Source: Oligoflexus tunisiensis | GTDB lineage: Bacteria; Bdellovibrionota_B; Oligoflexia; Oligoflexales; Oligoflexaceae | Direction of reading: 5' to 3' | Length of the DNA stretch: 64,000 bases | Assembly (NCBI RefSeq): GCF_001748245.1 | Contig: NZ_BDFO01000001.1 | Location: forward strand, 4,173,853 to 4,237,852 | Translations under genes and position numbers: made by a program | The notes under the pieces: generated by a model | Seen by the model: the letters and a program-made list of their open reading frames with translations, nothing else | Database searches by the model: none | What the model was told of the DNA's origin: nothing | In this document: piece after piece, positions 34,752 through 44,588 of the stretch | Layout: each line of letters begins with the position of its first letter | Position numbering within the stretch: the stretch's first letter is position 1

Positions 34752-35037
34752 GTCCCTACTCCTCACACTCCGGCAATCCAGCACTTCGGTTGCGTGACTG
34801 GGGCTCCCTCTTTTAGGAGGATCAAAATTTGATCAGCGGGAGCCCGTCTTGAGGCCAATGTATAGTTTCTGTATACATACGTCAACGCCGTTGGGCGCTA
34901 AGGAATAAGGAAAACGCTGACTTCCAACTGCTCGTTCACGAAGCACAGGGAATGGGGCGGTGGCGTCCCCAGTCATACAGTAGAATCTACACAATTTCTG
35001 ATTAATTTTCGCAAAGAGAAAACCCTGGAGGTTATTC

Positions 35038-35706
35038 ATGACTCATACTGCTCCACTCCAGATCGAACGCAGATCTGGAAAACGAACGCCTGGTCATTAC
35101 GATTTGTCAGGCTGTTTGAAAACTGCTGATACGCAAACCCTTGTAAGATCGATTCTCGTTGATATTTCCACGATCGGGATAGGGATCAGGAGTCTGGACT
35201 ATCTTCAGCCAGAGTCCACCGTCCTGATTTCTCTCAAGGAAGAGTAAGTATACTTTCGGGTTGCATGGGCCAAGGCTGATTCTGCGAACCAATCTCTGTG
35301 GCACATTGGTCTTTTGACTGAAGATCCGTCGATGGATTTAAGTTCATGGTTTGAGCGTCACGGCATCGTTGTAAGCCAAAAGAAGGCAAAACCTGAAGAG
35401 CACAGTGGTTCATTGTCTGAGGTTACCTGGTCCGATCTTCGACCTCTCATTGCCATGGCCCGTATCAATGAAGCCAGTTTCTCACAGCAGCCAGGCATGG
35501 AAAAGCTCATGACAGACAGGAGAGCTTACCCCATCAACTTCAACGGAATTTCCTTGATGGCTTTATTGCCAAGGGACTTGAAGCCTCTACGGATCAATGA
35601 AATAACGGACAGCGAGGCCGAGTCGAAAATCAAAATTCTAAGAAGAGTACGAACCGGCCTGGGAGATAGCCGATGGGTCTTGATTTGGCCTCATTCCGGT
35701 TTGTAG
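35038..35706 (+). pseudogene. PilZ-domain protein interrupted by an in-frame stop
   Basis: From ATG 35038 the frame runs to TAA at 35245-35247 and then continues without shift to 35706. Residues 1-69 hold the c-di-GMP-binding PilZ motifs: RRSGKR (RxxxR) and DISTIGIG (DxSxxG). The sequence after the stop (VYFRVAWAKAD and WHIGLLTED) is the second half of the PilZ barrel, so the stop splits one domain. The last 100 residues are a separate tail. One substitution could have created the TAA. The gene is either newly inactivated, read through, or contains a base error. ATG has CTGGAGG upstream, a good site. Confidence 0.7.
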
Positions 35707-35904
35707 ATCAGCGGAGTCCATGGAAACGCGTTGCACCTAAGCCATGCTGGCAATTCCAGCCTTCCATAATTTGAGCAATGTGGGCAATTCCGGCTTCTCC
35801 TCCAGCACGGGCGGCTCGTCTTGCTTTTTTCGCAAGGCTTGCTGATAAGGTTTATTTATTGCAAGTGGAACCTGTCGTGTGAAGGCTTTAGAGTGCAGGT
35901 CGAA

Positions 35905-36135
35905 ATGAACAAATGCTGTCGAGAATGGGTCCTTCATGTCATGCCCACAACAATGCCGTCTTCGGAACAAGGATTCGAAGAAGAGCACTCATGCCCATTC
36001 TGTAAGCGGCAATACGTGATTTCATTCACTGCCCTGGGACGGCCCAATACAGAGCACTTTCAAAGGGTTCCCATCACAATCCGGCCCGGATCAAGACGGG
36101 GAAACCGTCCTGGTTATTATGGTGCTGATCACTGA
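35905..36135 (+). CDS. Small cysteine-rich protein, possible zinc ribbon
   Basis: The product has 76 residues. ATG 35905 has AGGTCGAA upstream. It contains two cysteines near the start (MNKCC) and CPFC at residues 30-33, which could bind zinc. The tail is basic. I recognise no family. An antisense frame (35737-35988, 83 residues) overlaps the first part and also reads partly like a protein, so only one of the two can be real. The ribosome site favours this one. Confidence 0.3.
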   Translation: MNKCCREWVLHVMPTTMPSSEQGFEEEHSCPFCKRQYVISFTALGRPNTEHFQRVPITIRPGSRRGNRPGYYGADH

Positions 36136-36705
36136 GCCAGGGTCGGACTGGGATGTACAGGAATTCCACCGACTGCGGTCCGCGCAGATGAGCATTATTC
36201 TCCCTGCTACCATATAGCTGCATGAGTCTGCCTGACGTTTTCTGCTAGTCATTTGCCCTAGTCCTCCGATAAGGAAATGACCGACAGTAATGATCCGGAG
36301 TTGACTTTGATATTAGGCAAGACGCTTGAGAAAAACCTGAAGCGTTTCCCTTTCCTAGCCGGGATATCCTTGCTGGCAGTTTCCTCGACAAGATGCGCTT
36401 CCCTGAATAAGATGGAGTATCTTCAGAGCTATGTCGGTCCCTACTATTCGAGGGCATAAAGCAATGAGGGGAGCCGAGAGCTCTGTTCTTGGGCGACTGC
36501 CGCTTATGCACAGAGACATGAGTGCCATCAATCTTCAGCTGGGTCCGGTCATTGGTGGAGTAGTCGGGCGTCATGAGGAAAACGGCCAGAGGGGTCGGCA
36601 GGCTTCCAAGTGAGGGTTTGGGATCGCCGAATTTTCAGCCGTTAGACGGCGATTTGCAAACCAAGGAGAAAAAATTACACATGCGATCATCAAAGCGAAC
36701 CTACG
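36136..36705. other. Gene-poor stretch with a transposase-like remnant
   Basis: No intact gene is seen. On the minus strand a short frame begins at 36574 with a segment that recalls an IS4/IS5-family transposase. Several stops and lack of terminal repeats suggest a decayed element. Confidence 0.4.
36245..36574 (-). pseudogene. Possible IS5/IS4-type transposase remnant
   Basis: The frame encodes QLKIDGTHVSVHKR near its start, like the DGTHV segment around the first catalytic Asp of IS5-family transposases. The remaining 80 residues show no second or third catalytic motif. No inverted repeats or target duplication could be recognised. The match is short and may be chance. Confidence 0.3.
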
Positions 36706-37002
36706 TCACTTTTTCGAGTTCAGTCCTTGCTCTCCAACAACTCGAAGCAACATTGCTGCCCAAACAGCCATATAGCCGATAGGATCGTTGCCCTCTTTCA
36801 TAAGAGATTCCATTTGCTGCCAATCATCTTCGAGGGAGCCTAGAGTTAAATCCTTCGGTGAGACAATTGGATCATAAAGCTCTTCGTGCTGGATGAACCA
36901 ATACAGATCATTATCAGTCTCAATCGTAGGCCCATAGAGTTCCTTCTGAGCATCGAGAATTTTTCCAATAGCGTTCTTCAACAATTCGATATCGATTTTC
37001 AT
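36706..37002 (-). CDS. Small conserved-looking cytoplasmic protein
   Basis: The product has 98 residues, acidic, without signal peptide or membrane segment. It is predicted mostly helical with several Trp (DNDLYWFI, LEDDWQQME, AVWAAMLLRVVGE). ATG 37002 has AGGA upstream. The composition is that of a real folded protein. It resembles small immunity or hypothetical proteins of unknown role, but I cannot name a family. It stands alone in a gene-poor stretch. Confidence 0.6.
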   Translation of the reverse strand: MKIDIELLKNAIGKILDAQKELYGPTIETDNDLYWFIQHEELYDPIVSPKDLTLGSLEDDWQQMESLMKEGNDPIGYMAVWAAMLLRVVGEQGLNSKK

Positions 37003-37825
37003 GGTTCAAATCGTCCTAATTTATTTCATACGAACCTTCCCCACCCCCGCCGCTCAGCCCATCCGCCAGTGCTGATTGGGCGACCTATCCCCAGTCTAAA
37101 CAGTTTTAGCCTCCCCGGAAAGCGCAAGACGTCACCGTTGTCTTCCATTCATTTTCAACGTGGACGATGACGTGACGATCGCAACACAGGCCAGGTTTCT
37201 GCAGACCAACCTTGATGCAACCAGGTTCTGCACCGATGAGCCTGGCTCCAAGCAAGACATCACCCTGAAATTACGAATCCAGAGAAACAGAGAAGTTGAC
37301 GAATCGACCCGGTTTATTGCAGCTGATGGGCGCCCTCAATCGCTCCCCTGCACCCAGCAGCTTATTAGGTCAATGCGTTTCCCGGTTCCGAAAATTTCTG
37401 ACGTTCCCCCTTTGACCGTCTTTGGGTCCACATCGGGCAAGGCCTGCTCATGATCGATACACGCCCTGCCTAACTATGATTTTTCAGGGAATATCGGGGA
37501 AATGGTCGCCTACCTCAGGTTCTATGCGGTTGATATCTTAAGATTTTCGTCACCAGGAACGAGGCCTCGGGATTCTGTCTAAAAAGTGATGATTCGCTAG
37601 AATATTGACACCCACTGCATGCGTATAAACCGTCCATCCAGACCCGACACCCGATTCTTACGGATGGTCCAACTTTTAACGACCTGGTATTCAATAAGAA
37701 ACTCTCCAGGCTCAAAAGTCGAGTGGCATCCTACGGATTTCTCTTCATCTGGTACGTGTCTTGCTGAATCCTTCGGATATCACCTTTCTTAGCCTCTCAA
37801 AAGTAAGTGGAAAAGGAGACTCTTG
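37003..37825. other. Long spacer without recognisable gene
   Basis: About 820 bases. Short frames occur on both strands (for example 37160-37453 plus), but none has a ribosome site with protein-like sequence or a known motif. The end nearest 37826 probably holds the promoter of the next lipoprotein gene. Together with the stretch from 35710 this may be a site of past deletion or insertion. Confidence 0.5.
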
Positions 37826-38806
37826 ATGCGTTTGATTACGGTTGTTGTGCTTTCTGCCATTGCCGGGATATCTTGCCAAAAAAATAGTGCAGAGAAAGAC
37901 GATTTTCAGTCGACAAAACTTTCCGTTGGCGTTGAAGAGGTTGAATCCTCTTTAAGTCTGAACAAATATGGCCAGGGTTCACCCGGTTATGTTACCAAAG
38001 CTGACCTCTGGTGTAATGATAAGCTCAAAGCCAGCCTGGATTTCAGTGCAGACGAGCAGTCCGTTGAACTTTATTCTTCGCTTGAAAACTGCGAACTTCG
38101 CTTGACGGAGTTCGTTTACGGCAAAACCTATAAGATTGCTAGTTTGTTCAGCGAGGGTATCCACGAATTTGAAGTGAGAGACCCCGCCAATAACAGGCTG
38201 ATCGATAAGAAACTCGTACGCTCCATTCAACCAATCGGAGAAGGCAGCAGCCAAGGCAAGGGAAAATGCGAGGATGACTGCGAATTTAGAGAAATACATG
38301 TCACATTCCTCCACAGCGTACTGGATATCAAGAACGAGATTCTCGTCAACGATATCAATGTAAACGAACTGTATGCGCATCTGGAGAAAGAAGCTGCTCC
38401 AACTTGCGCTTCCCTCAGCGCACGCTTTGTTGAAAGCGGTGACCTTATAACCCCACCGTCTCTGGAAATCGTCCTGAAGAACTGTACCAACACCATCGGT
38501 ACAGGCGACCTGGAATTTGGTTTCGGGCCTGTCGTTCTCAATAATGGCAAGCTCCCCAACGCGATTAATATCACGGATGTCATGACTGCTATTGATGACT
38601 TCCCTATCGTTCCTGCCAAGAACGGTAACGACTACACCATTAGTCTTACCTTTGACCAGCTGCAGGCTCTGTTCAACAGTCCGGATATCAGCACGATTGA
38701 TATTCTGACCTTTGACTTCGCGGTTGCCATTCGAAACAAGCAAGGAATTTCCGGGCTCGTCTATCTGATCGACAATCAGTGCGAAGTGAAAAGCTCAAAA
38801 CCCTGA
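37826..38806 (+). CDS. Lipoprotein of unknown function
   Basis: The product has 326 residues. ATG 37826 follows AAAGGAGA. A signal peptide ends in AGISC, a lipobox, so the protein is lipid-anchored. The mature part has cysteines at several positions, an acidic Cys pair (KCEDDC), and predicted beta-rich C-terminal segments. I recognise no family. A hairpin terminator follows 12 bases after the stop, so it is transcribed as a single gene. Confidence 0.7.
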   Translation: MRLITVVVLSAIAGISCQKNSAEKDDFQSTKLSVGVEEVESSLSLNKYGQGSPGYVTKADLWCNDKLKASLDFSADEQSVELYSSLENCELRLTEFVYGKTYKIASLFSEGIHEFEVRDPANNRLIDKKLVRSIQPIGEGSSQGKGKCEDDCEFREIHVTFLHSVLDIKNEILVNDINVNELYAHLEKEAAPTCASLSARFVESGDLITPPSLEIVLKNCTNTIGTGDLEFGFGPVVLNNGKLPNAINITDVMTAIDDFPIVPAKNGNDYTISLTFDQLQALFNSPDISTIDILTFDFAVAIRNKQGISGLVYLIDNQCEVKSSKP

Positions 38807-38817
38807 GCGTGTTTGCA

Positions 38818-38839
38818 AAGGCGGCTGCGGGGCCGCCTT
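38818..38839 (+). terminator. Intrinsic terminator after the lipoprotein gene
   Basis: AAGGCGGC and GCCGCCTT pair perfectly around TGCGGG, followed by the pyrimidine-rich CCTCTTGCCTT. It lies just after the stop codon at 38806. Confidence 0.75.
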
Positions 38840-38992
38840 CCTCTTGCCTTAGGGCTTCCCCAACGATCCAGAACTCGGTTGAGAGTAAAAAGCCAGCTTT
38901 AGCAGATACAAGAATTTGGATCTATTCAAAATAATCCAAAAAAATTATACTTGTTTATAGGCTATTTGATTGACATCAAATCTGGATTCATC

Positions 38993-40543
38993 ATGTTCAT
39001 CCTCGTATTTTTATTCCTGATTCTTGCTGAATTAACGGCCTATGCTGCCGCTAAGGAGCCGCTGGGTGTCCTCCTTACCTTTCGCGGCGAAGTCGCTGTC
39101 CTGAGAAACCCCGTCAAGCAAAAATCTCCGGAATTCGATCATCGGGTGAACTCAAAAGTCCACCAGGTTTCGTTCTATCAAGGTTGGTACTGGGAGGCCT
39201 ATCCTGCCACGCAGCAGTTTCCGCTTCAATATGGTGACCTGATGAGTACCGGGGCGAATGCATCAGCACAAATCAGGATTCAATCCTTTCATGAGATCAC
39301 TCTCTCGGAAAAATCGGTGATTCAGCTCGTGCCCAATTTCATGCAGCTGCTCCAGACCCAGGCTGCCTATCCCTCAGTCCATATCATAGCTGGGAAAATG
39401 CGGATCAAAGTCAATCCTGGTCTGAATTTTAACGGCTTTACCGTCCGCTCATCTTCCCTGGAAACGGACCTTAAGAGAGCGGATCTCCTCTTTGCTGTGA
39501 AAGGGAAAATGAGCCAGGCGCTGAACCTTGATGCCAACATCTCCATGCGCCGGGTCTCAAAAGAAAGTCAGCAGTTGTACTCGCAGTCGCTTGAGCAATA
39601 CCGGAATCGAAACTACCGGGAACTGAGCCGGCTGACAACCTTGCGTCGTATGCAAACGGAAGAGATGCCTATCGAGCTCGCAGCTGGTCAAAAAACCGAA
39701 GCCTGGGAAGCCGTGACCCCGCAGGATCGGGCTAATTTGATTCGTTTGCTGGGAGTTGAAAAGACCAAAGACTATTTGGAAACGGCGGCACGTTTTGAAG
39801 CGACTCCAGCCCGCGAGGAGGAATTGGACTTCTTTGCCGACCTGTTGCCCGATATCGAAGCCATCATGGAAAAGATGGATTTTGCCAATATCACGGACGG
39901 CGAAATCGAGGAGGGTTTCTATCTGGAGTCGGAACGCAAACTCATGGAGGAAAACTGGAAGCAGGAAACGCCTCAGGTTACTCAGGAGGACCCACTTGAC
40001 AACGTTTTTTCCATTCGCCTTGGATACGCTGATATCCACAATGCATTCAATGAAAAATATTCCTTCAAAGGCCGATCCGTGGCGCTTGAGCTGGAAATCC
40101 GGCCCTGGACCTATATGTATTCGTATCTCGCCATTTCCAGTGGCGTTGCAGATACGAAAAATATGGCTAACTTCCTGGGGCAGGGTCCGCCGCAACCCCT
40201 GAATTCATATTCTCATCTCGCCCTCGGTTTGGGGGGACGCGTGGTCCTTTGGAAGCGGCTGGCTCTGTCGCTCGGTGGCGGCCTGATAAACATTCAGAAG
40301 TTATCCATTCAGTACGAAGACCTGCCAAGCAATGTCAATCGAACTTATACAATCGCCCTGGATCCTATTCCCATTGCAGAACTGGGGATGGCTGTGAACT
40401 TTGCAGGGGGCCTGGAGCTCTTTCTTCGCTATGGCCTGGGCTCAAGTTTTGCCAGTGTGGAGGCCAAGGACATAGCCGAAGATTATAAATCAACAGGTTC
40501 CTTTTCTTATGGAACTATCGGTCTGGGTTGGAATACCCGATAG
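38993..40543 (+). CDS. FecR-domain protein with C-terminal beta-barrel-like region
   Basis: The product has 516 residues from ATG 38993; TTG 38951 would add 14 residues. A signal peptide is followed by a FecR-like domain (about 20-190: GVLLTFRGEVAVL, GDLMSTGANASAQIRI, VHIIAGKMRIKV). Then comes an acidic helical middle (about 190-340). The C-terminal 170 residues are strand-rich with GLGGRVVLWKRLALSLGGGL and a final GTIGLGWNTR, like an outer-membrane barrel. FecR domains here are structural, not necessarily sigma regulators. The combination suggests an outer-membrane protein with a periplasmic head. No partner genes are adjacent. Confidence 0.7.
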   Translation: MFILVFLFLILAELTAYAAAKEPLGVLLTFRGEVAVLRNPVKQKSPEFDHRVNSKVHQVSFYQGWYWEAYPATQQFPLQYGDLMSTGANASAQIRIQSFHEITLSEKSVIQLVPNFMQLLQTQAAYPSVHIIAGKMRIKVNPGLNFNGFTVRSSSLETDLKRADLLFAVKGKMSQALNLDANISMRRVSKESQQLYSQSLEQYRNRNYRELSRLTTLRRMQTEEMPIELAAGQKTEAWEAVTPQDRANLIRLLGVEKTKDYLETAARFEATPAREEELDFFADLLPDIEAIMEKMDFANITDGEIEEGFYLESERKLMEENWKQETPQVTQEDPLDNVFSIRLGYADIHNAFNEKYSFKGRSVALELEIRPWTYMYSYLAISSGVADTKNMANFLGQGPPQPLNSYSHLALGLGGRVVLWKRLALSLGGGLINIQKLSIQYEDLPSNVNRTYTIALDPIPIAELGMAVNFAGGLELFLRYGLGSSFASVEAKDIAEDYKSTGSFSYGTIGLGWNTR

Positions 40544-40571
40544 CGGGGCGTGATCGACCCTGATGACCGAT

Positions 40572-40589
40572 GTCCCCCTGCATGGGGAC
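40572..40589. terminator. Possible hairpin after the FecR gene
   Basis: GTCCCC and GGGGAC pair around CTGCAT, 28 bases after the FecR-domain gene and in the convergent spacer with the next minus-strand gene. No T-run follows. Confidence 0.35.
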
Positions 40590-40674
40590 GGCTCCAGGTT
40601 GAATCTCAGGATGCCTGATCTTGCCTCCTTGCGCTTCAATTATTACACAGTTCTCAGACCGCCCCAAATTGATG

Positions 40675-41421
40675 TTAATGAACAGGAGTGAAGAGTAGCT
40701 CGGGATGCTTGATCAGAAGTCCGCTACCTGCCTTAACGCCCAATCCATCCGGACGCTCCCGAGCGACCAGGGAGAAGCCCGAATCCAGTCGAATCGGGTC
40801 CAGGCGCATGAGCAGAAACATGCCCTGCATCCGCTCCGCTGTGCCGCTTTCAAACCGTTCGACATCAGCCTCACAGCCTGCTTGATCCAGTTCCATCACA
40901 TCGTTCATGCTATCCGGGATCCAGGTCTTGCGGCAAATGCCATGCTCATTCAAAAAGCTCGCGTCGTCGGTATTCAAATAGACTTGGACCTTTGACACCC
41001 GAGGCTTCTCATAAGCGTCGTACACGATATAGCTCGCCCCCGTTTCGTCGGGAGCCGACCTGTAGGCTATGCTCACGGTCGCCGCCTGCCCATGCATATG
41101 ATCGGGATCGACGCAGCCGGAATCTTTAAAGTAAGTGATTTCACGGGACAGCGCCGTTCCCTCGAAAATCAGGCGTGTTTTCTTGTAAGTCGGACGATTG
41201 AATGGTTCCTCATCGAACGGCGAAGGCTCCATCAGGCATCCGCTCTCATATCGGCCACTCTTGAGATACCACTGGGGTAGCGGCGATCCCAAGGACCATA
41301 TTCCTAAATCAAGAGGCTCAGGACTGGGCTTATATTGGGAATCGGGCGACTTCTCACCACAAGACCAGACCAAACTTTGTAGCAATATCAGACCAGCCAG
41401 CGCCTTTTTCGTCATATCCAT
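40675..41421 (-). CDS. Lipoprotein of unknown function
   Basis: The product has 248 residues. ATG 41421 with GGGGAGAGC upstream is preferred to 41442. The signal peptide ends in a lipobox (LVWSCGEK). The mature part contains five further cysteines and a Pro/Asp-rich surface (PDHMHGQAATVS). I recognise no family. It is divergent from the large nine-module lipoprotein gene at 41650, and the two may share a control region. Confidence 0.65.
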   Translation of the reverse strand: MDMTKKALAGLILLQSLVWSCGEKSPDSQYKPSPEPLDLGIWSLGSPLPQWYLKSGRYESGCLMEPSPFDEEPFNRPTYKKTRLIFEGTALSREITYFKDSGCVDPDHMHGQAATVSIAYRSAPDETGASYIVYDAYEKPRVSKVQVYLNTDDASFLNEHGICRKTWIPDSMNDVMELDQAGCEADVERFESGTAERMQGMFLLMRLDPIRLDSGFSLVARERPDGLGVKAGSGLLIKHPELLFTPVH

Positions 41422-41649
41422 GCTCTCCCCTCTCAGCTTCAAAACGCTTTTCTAAGGCGCAAAGCCACCCCTGTCAAGGGAGGCTTAATTCCTGGTGGTG
41501 CAGAGCCACTGTACTCTGCTGCATCTATTTCATGCCATTTAGGACAACTCATCTTAGATATAGAGCACCACCTGCAATATTCTCCGCCCGGCCGCGTCTG
41601 ACCCTCGCGGCATTGTGCCCGTTGAGATTGTCATTTTATTTGAGGCCTC

Positions 41650-44523
41650 ATGATGACAAAGAACATAGTAAACATGCCCTTGGCCGTTATTGCCGTCATG
41701 GCGGCCTTCATGACCGTAACCGCATGTAATCACAAGAAAAAGTCCAAGCGCCCGATTATCGTAAGTCCCAGCGGTGACGTGAGAGGTGGCGTTGATATCG
41801 TCCAGACTCTTGCGCTGACGCCAGCGGCAGACTCCCGCTTCAAGCAGAACTTCGTTTACCAGTCCGATCGCAAGCCTGTCCGCGTGACCATCGAGCAGGC
41901 CTATCTTGTGGACGTGACCAAAGCCGCTTGTGACGATGGTATTTGCACCATCGAGTATAAGCAAAAAGAGAAGACCGATTCGAGTCCTGCAGCGATCTTA
42001 TATCATCTGGAAGATGAACAGGGCGAGGCCTGGACTCAGGGCCGTATTTTCCTCAAAGGTCAACAGCCTAAAATTCCCGCGAATTTCGCGTTTACCCCCC
42101 GCTTCAAAGAGACTGTTAAAATCAGCTTTCCCATCGCGGATCAATATGGAGCTGCACTCGAGAAGGCTCCGGAGCTCACAGCCCTCTATGGCGAAGGTGG
42201 TAATATCGTTAAAGCCAGCTGCACAACCACAGCCTGCGAGATTGAATACTTCTACAAGCAGCAAATTTATAACCCGGCCGTCAGCTTTAAATTCAGCATC
42301 CCTGAGATGGTCATGCCTTCCGACCGGATTTCGGCGACTCCAGAAGTCGTTAAATATCTTCCTTCAAAAAAGGCCACCTTTGATGGCCAGACTTCAGCAT
42401 CCCTCATACAAGGCATCGACTACATCTCATCGTGGAATCGACCTGCAAGTTACATTAAGGTCGAGGCTACGACGGGCATGGCCCATCCTGTCTTTCAATG
42501 CTCTGAAACAGGTTGCCTGGCGAACAATGTTCAATTCGATCTGACTAAGCCAGTCTCCATGATCTATCGCGTCGGCGCCGTGCAGGAAACAGGTCGCGTC
42601 GAATGGCACGTGATAACGCCGCAGATTACGCCTTTTGCGAAGGAAGCGGTTGTCAGCAACAACGTTTATACGGATATCGTTTTTGTTCCTGGCACCGATT
42701 ACATAAGCGCAGGCGATATCCCTGCGACGACCGTCGAGATTGATCGCTCGCGTTACATCCCGGATCTCTCGTTTGGCCCGAAAAGTTGTGACGCTGCTGG
42801 TACTTGTAAACTATCCGTGTATTACTCGGGCGCCCAACCTTTTGTTATGCTCAACTATACGCTTCATTCGGGAACCTATCAGAGTCCCCAGCAGAGCCTT
42901 AAAGTTGTCCCGCACACCGCCAATACCGAGAGAGACCTCGAGGTTTGGGACGACCGGACAGGTCCTTTTACGCTGGAGCTGAAACCCGGTCGCGACTATC
43001 AGACTGCGGACGGTTCCAAGGTGACCTCGGTTGTCATCATGGACAGCGCGTATGGTCTGAAGTTTACTGAGGCTCCTGTTCTTGATGACAACACCCGGTC
43101 GCAGGCCTTTGTCTGCGACGAAGAAGGTGTATGCCGTGCAACTGTAACCAGGACCCATGATTTCACCAGCGAGGTTCCCCTTCGCTTGAAACTGGTGACC
43201 CCGACATCCCAGGGAGCCATTCTCCAAAAGAAAGTCGTCTTCAAGCGCGATGCGATCGCGTTCACAGATGCCAATGAACGTATCAGCCGCTTTGGTGAGG
43301 AAGTGAACGCCTCGGTTGATAGTTTCTCCGTGCGCCTGGATCGTGGACAGGACTATGATTCCCAATTTCCAGCCCAAACCCTGGACGTTACGATCAACGC
43401 CAGCTCTGGAGTGTCTTTGGCGAATGGCAATACAATCAACTGCGATGCCCAGGGCAGCTGCGTCGTGGAAGGCCGTTTCACCACAGACGTTGGTTATGTG
43501 GACCTTGGCCTTGTCCTCAAAAATTCTTACGGTGCAAGCCCCAAGAAAACCCTGCGCCTGATTCGCGAAAAGTTTGCTCCATTCAAGCCTAACCTTACCC
43601 GATACGCTCTGCAGGAGACCGGCTCGAGCCAGTTCGAAGTCGTTATCGCCCGAGGTGATGCCCGCGGTTACAATGCGGACGAGGACGCAAGCAAGATGCG
43701 TGTTTCCGCTGTCAAAGGGTTCTTCGTGGACGACCCACAGGCAACCGACTTTACGGTGGCCTGTGAAGAAGGCGCCTGCCGATTGAAAATCAAGGCCACT
43801 TCCTTCCGCGATACATTCACTTATCGCATGATTGATTCTGATGGCAAGGAAAGCATCCCATCCAGAGTCATTTTGGAATACCCGAAACTTTTGGCCATTG
43901 ATAGCAAGATTCAAGTCCCTGCTGAGATGAAGGAAATCAACTTTGAGCTTCCGGCCACGAGCGATGAGAAATACACTTTTGAGACGGCTGACGGTGTCAC
44001 GCTGGAAACAAAGGATTTCAACTGGGTATATGATACCATTGCGGTCAAGGCTCAGTTGCAGCAGGCTTTGGTCGCCGGCCAGGAGCTGACAATCAGGTAT
44101 CAAATCCAGCTGGATGACAAAGTCTCGAACAAGGGTCAGCTGACGCTGCAGGCCATTCCAAGTTTGAGCCTTAAGAAGGATCTTACCGTACGTGCTGTCC
44201 CTGTAACTGGCGCACCAGAGACCTTCACTGTGGTGTTGAAGTACAGTGAACATTTCAATCAGCTTCCAGCTGGAACCGACCCCGGCACCTATTTCAGCTA
44301 TTTGTATAATGCACGCAACTTATTTGACGTGAAGCTCGACACGGCAAGCGTCCTGCAAACGAAGCCTGTGAGCTGTGACAATTACAAGCTCCAATGTGTC
44401 TATTCCTTCGCCAAGTCGGCAGCCGGTCCCCTGCCTGCAGTCAAGGCCGAGCTGAAAGGTGGAACCGCGGAACGAGTGAGCCGTCCCGTTCTGCCAGGCG
44501 TGTTTACGATTCAGTTCGATTGA
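41650..44523 (+). CDS. Large lipoprotein of about nine Cys-pair modules
   Basis: The product has 957 residues with a signal peptide and lipobox (MTVTAC). The body is a tandem array of modules of about 100 residues. Each is beta-rich and ends with a closely spaced Cys pair: first Cys at residues 94, 191, 284, 380, 489, 598, 705 and 909 (for example CDDGIC, CTTTAC, CSETGC, CDEEGVC). The module expected near 805 lacks the pair. The pattern suggests Ig-like or similar beta-sandwich repeats with small disulfides, forming a rod from the outer membrane. No known family was recognised. A hairpin follows the stop. Confidence 0.75.
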   Translation: MMTKNIVNMPLAVIAVMAAFMTVTACNHKKKSKRPIIVSPSGDVRGGVDIVQTLALTPAADSRFKQNFVYQSDRKPVRVTIEQAYLVDVTKAACDDGICTIEYKQKEKTDSSPAAILYHLEDEQGEAWTQGRIFLKGQQPKIPANFAFTPRFKETVKISFPIADQYGAALEKAPELTALYGEGGNIVKASCTTTACEIEYFYKQQIYNPAVSFKFSIPEMVMPSDRISATPEVVKYLPSKKATFDGQTSASLIQGIDYISSWNRPASYIKVEATTGMAHPVFQCSETGCLANNVQFDLTKPVSMIYRVGAVQETGRVEWHVITPQITPFAKEAVVSNNVYTDIVFVPGTDYISAGDIPATTVEIDRSRYIPDLSFGPKSCDAAGTCKLSVYYSGAQPFVMLNYTLHSGTYQSPQQSLKVVPHTANTERDLEVWDDRTGPFTLELKPGRDYQTADGSKVTSVVIMDSAYGLKFTEAPVLDDNTRSQAFVCDEEGVCRATVTRTHDFTSEVPLRLKLVTPTSQGAILQKKVVFKRDAIAFTDANERISRFGEEVNASVDSFSVRLDRGQDYDSQFPAQTLDVTINASSGVSLANGNTINCDAQGSCVVEGRFTTDVGYVDLGLVLKNSYGASPKKTLRLIREKFAPFKPNLTRYALQETGSSQFEVVIARGDARGYNADEDASKMRVSAVKGFFVDDPQATDFTVACEEGACRLKIKATSFRDTFTYRMIDSDGKESIPSRVILEYPKLLAIDSKIQVPAEMKEINFELPATSDEKYTFETADGVTLETKDFNWVYDTIAVKAQLQQALVAGQELTIRYQIQLDDKVSNKGQLTLQAIPSLSLKKDLTVRAVPVTGAPETFTVVLKYSEHFNQLPAGTDPGTYFSYLYNARNLFDVKLDTASVLQTKPVSCDNYKLQCVYSFAKSAAGPLPAVKAELKGGTAERVSRPVLPGVFTIQFD

Positions 44524-44529
44524 TCGTCC

Positions 44530-44551
44530 GCTGGCGGAGCGATCCGCCAGC
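44530..44551. terminator. Bidirectional hairpin between convergent genes
   Basis: GCTGGCGGA and TCCGCCAGC pair perfectly around GCGA. The hairpin lies between the end of the nine-module lipoprotein gene and the end of the convergent sensor kinase gene. It could stop both. There is no clear T-run. Confidence 0.6.
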
Positions 44552-44588
44552 CGCGAATACCTGGCTCGTGCGAAACGCAGGCCCTCGC

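Noticed and set aside
34870..34877. TGTATACA palindrome upstream of the PilZ gene
   Set aside because: Eight bases only and expected by chance in A/T-rich sequence.
35737..35988. 83-codon minus-strand frame
   Set aside because: Overlaps the better supported small Cys-rich frame, and its start has no clear ribosome site.
37160..37453. 97-codon plus-strand frame
   Set aside because: No ribosome site and no recognisable motif.
42811..44253. 480-codon minus-strand frame inside the nine-module lipoprotein
   Set aside because: No signal, motif or ribosome site. The plus-strand frame has periodic cysteines and a signal peptide.
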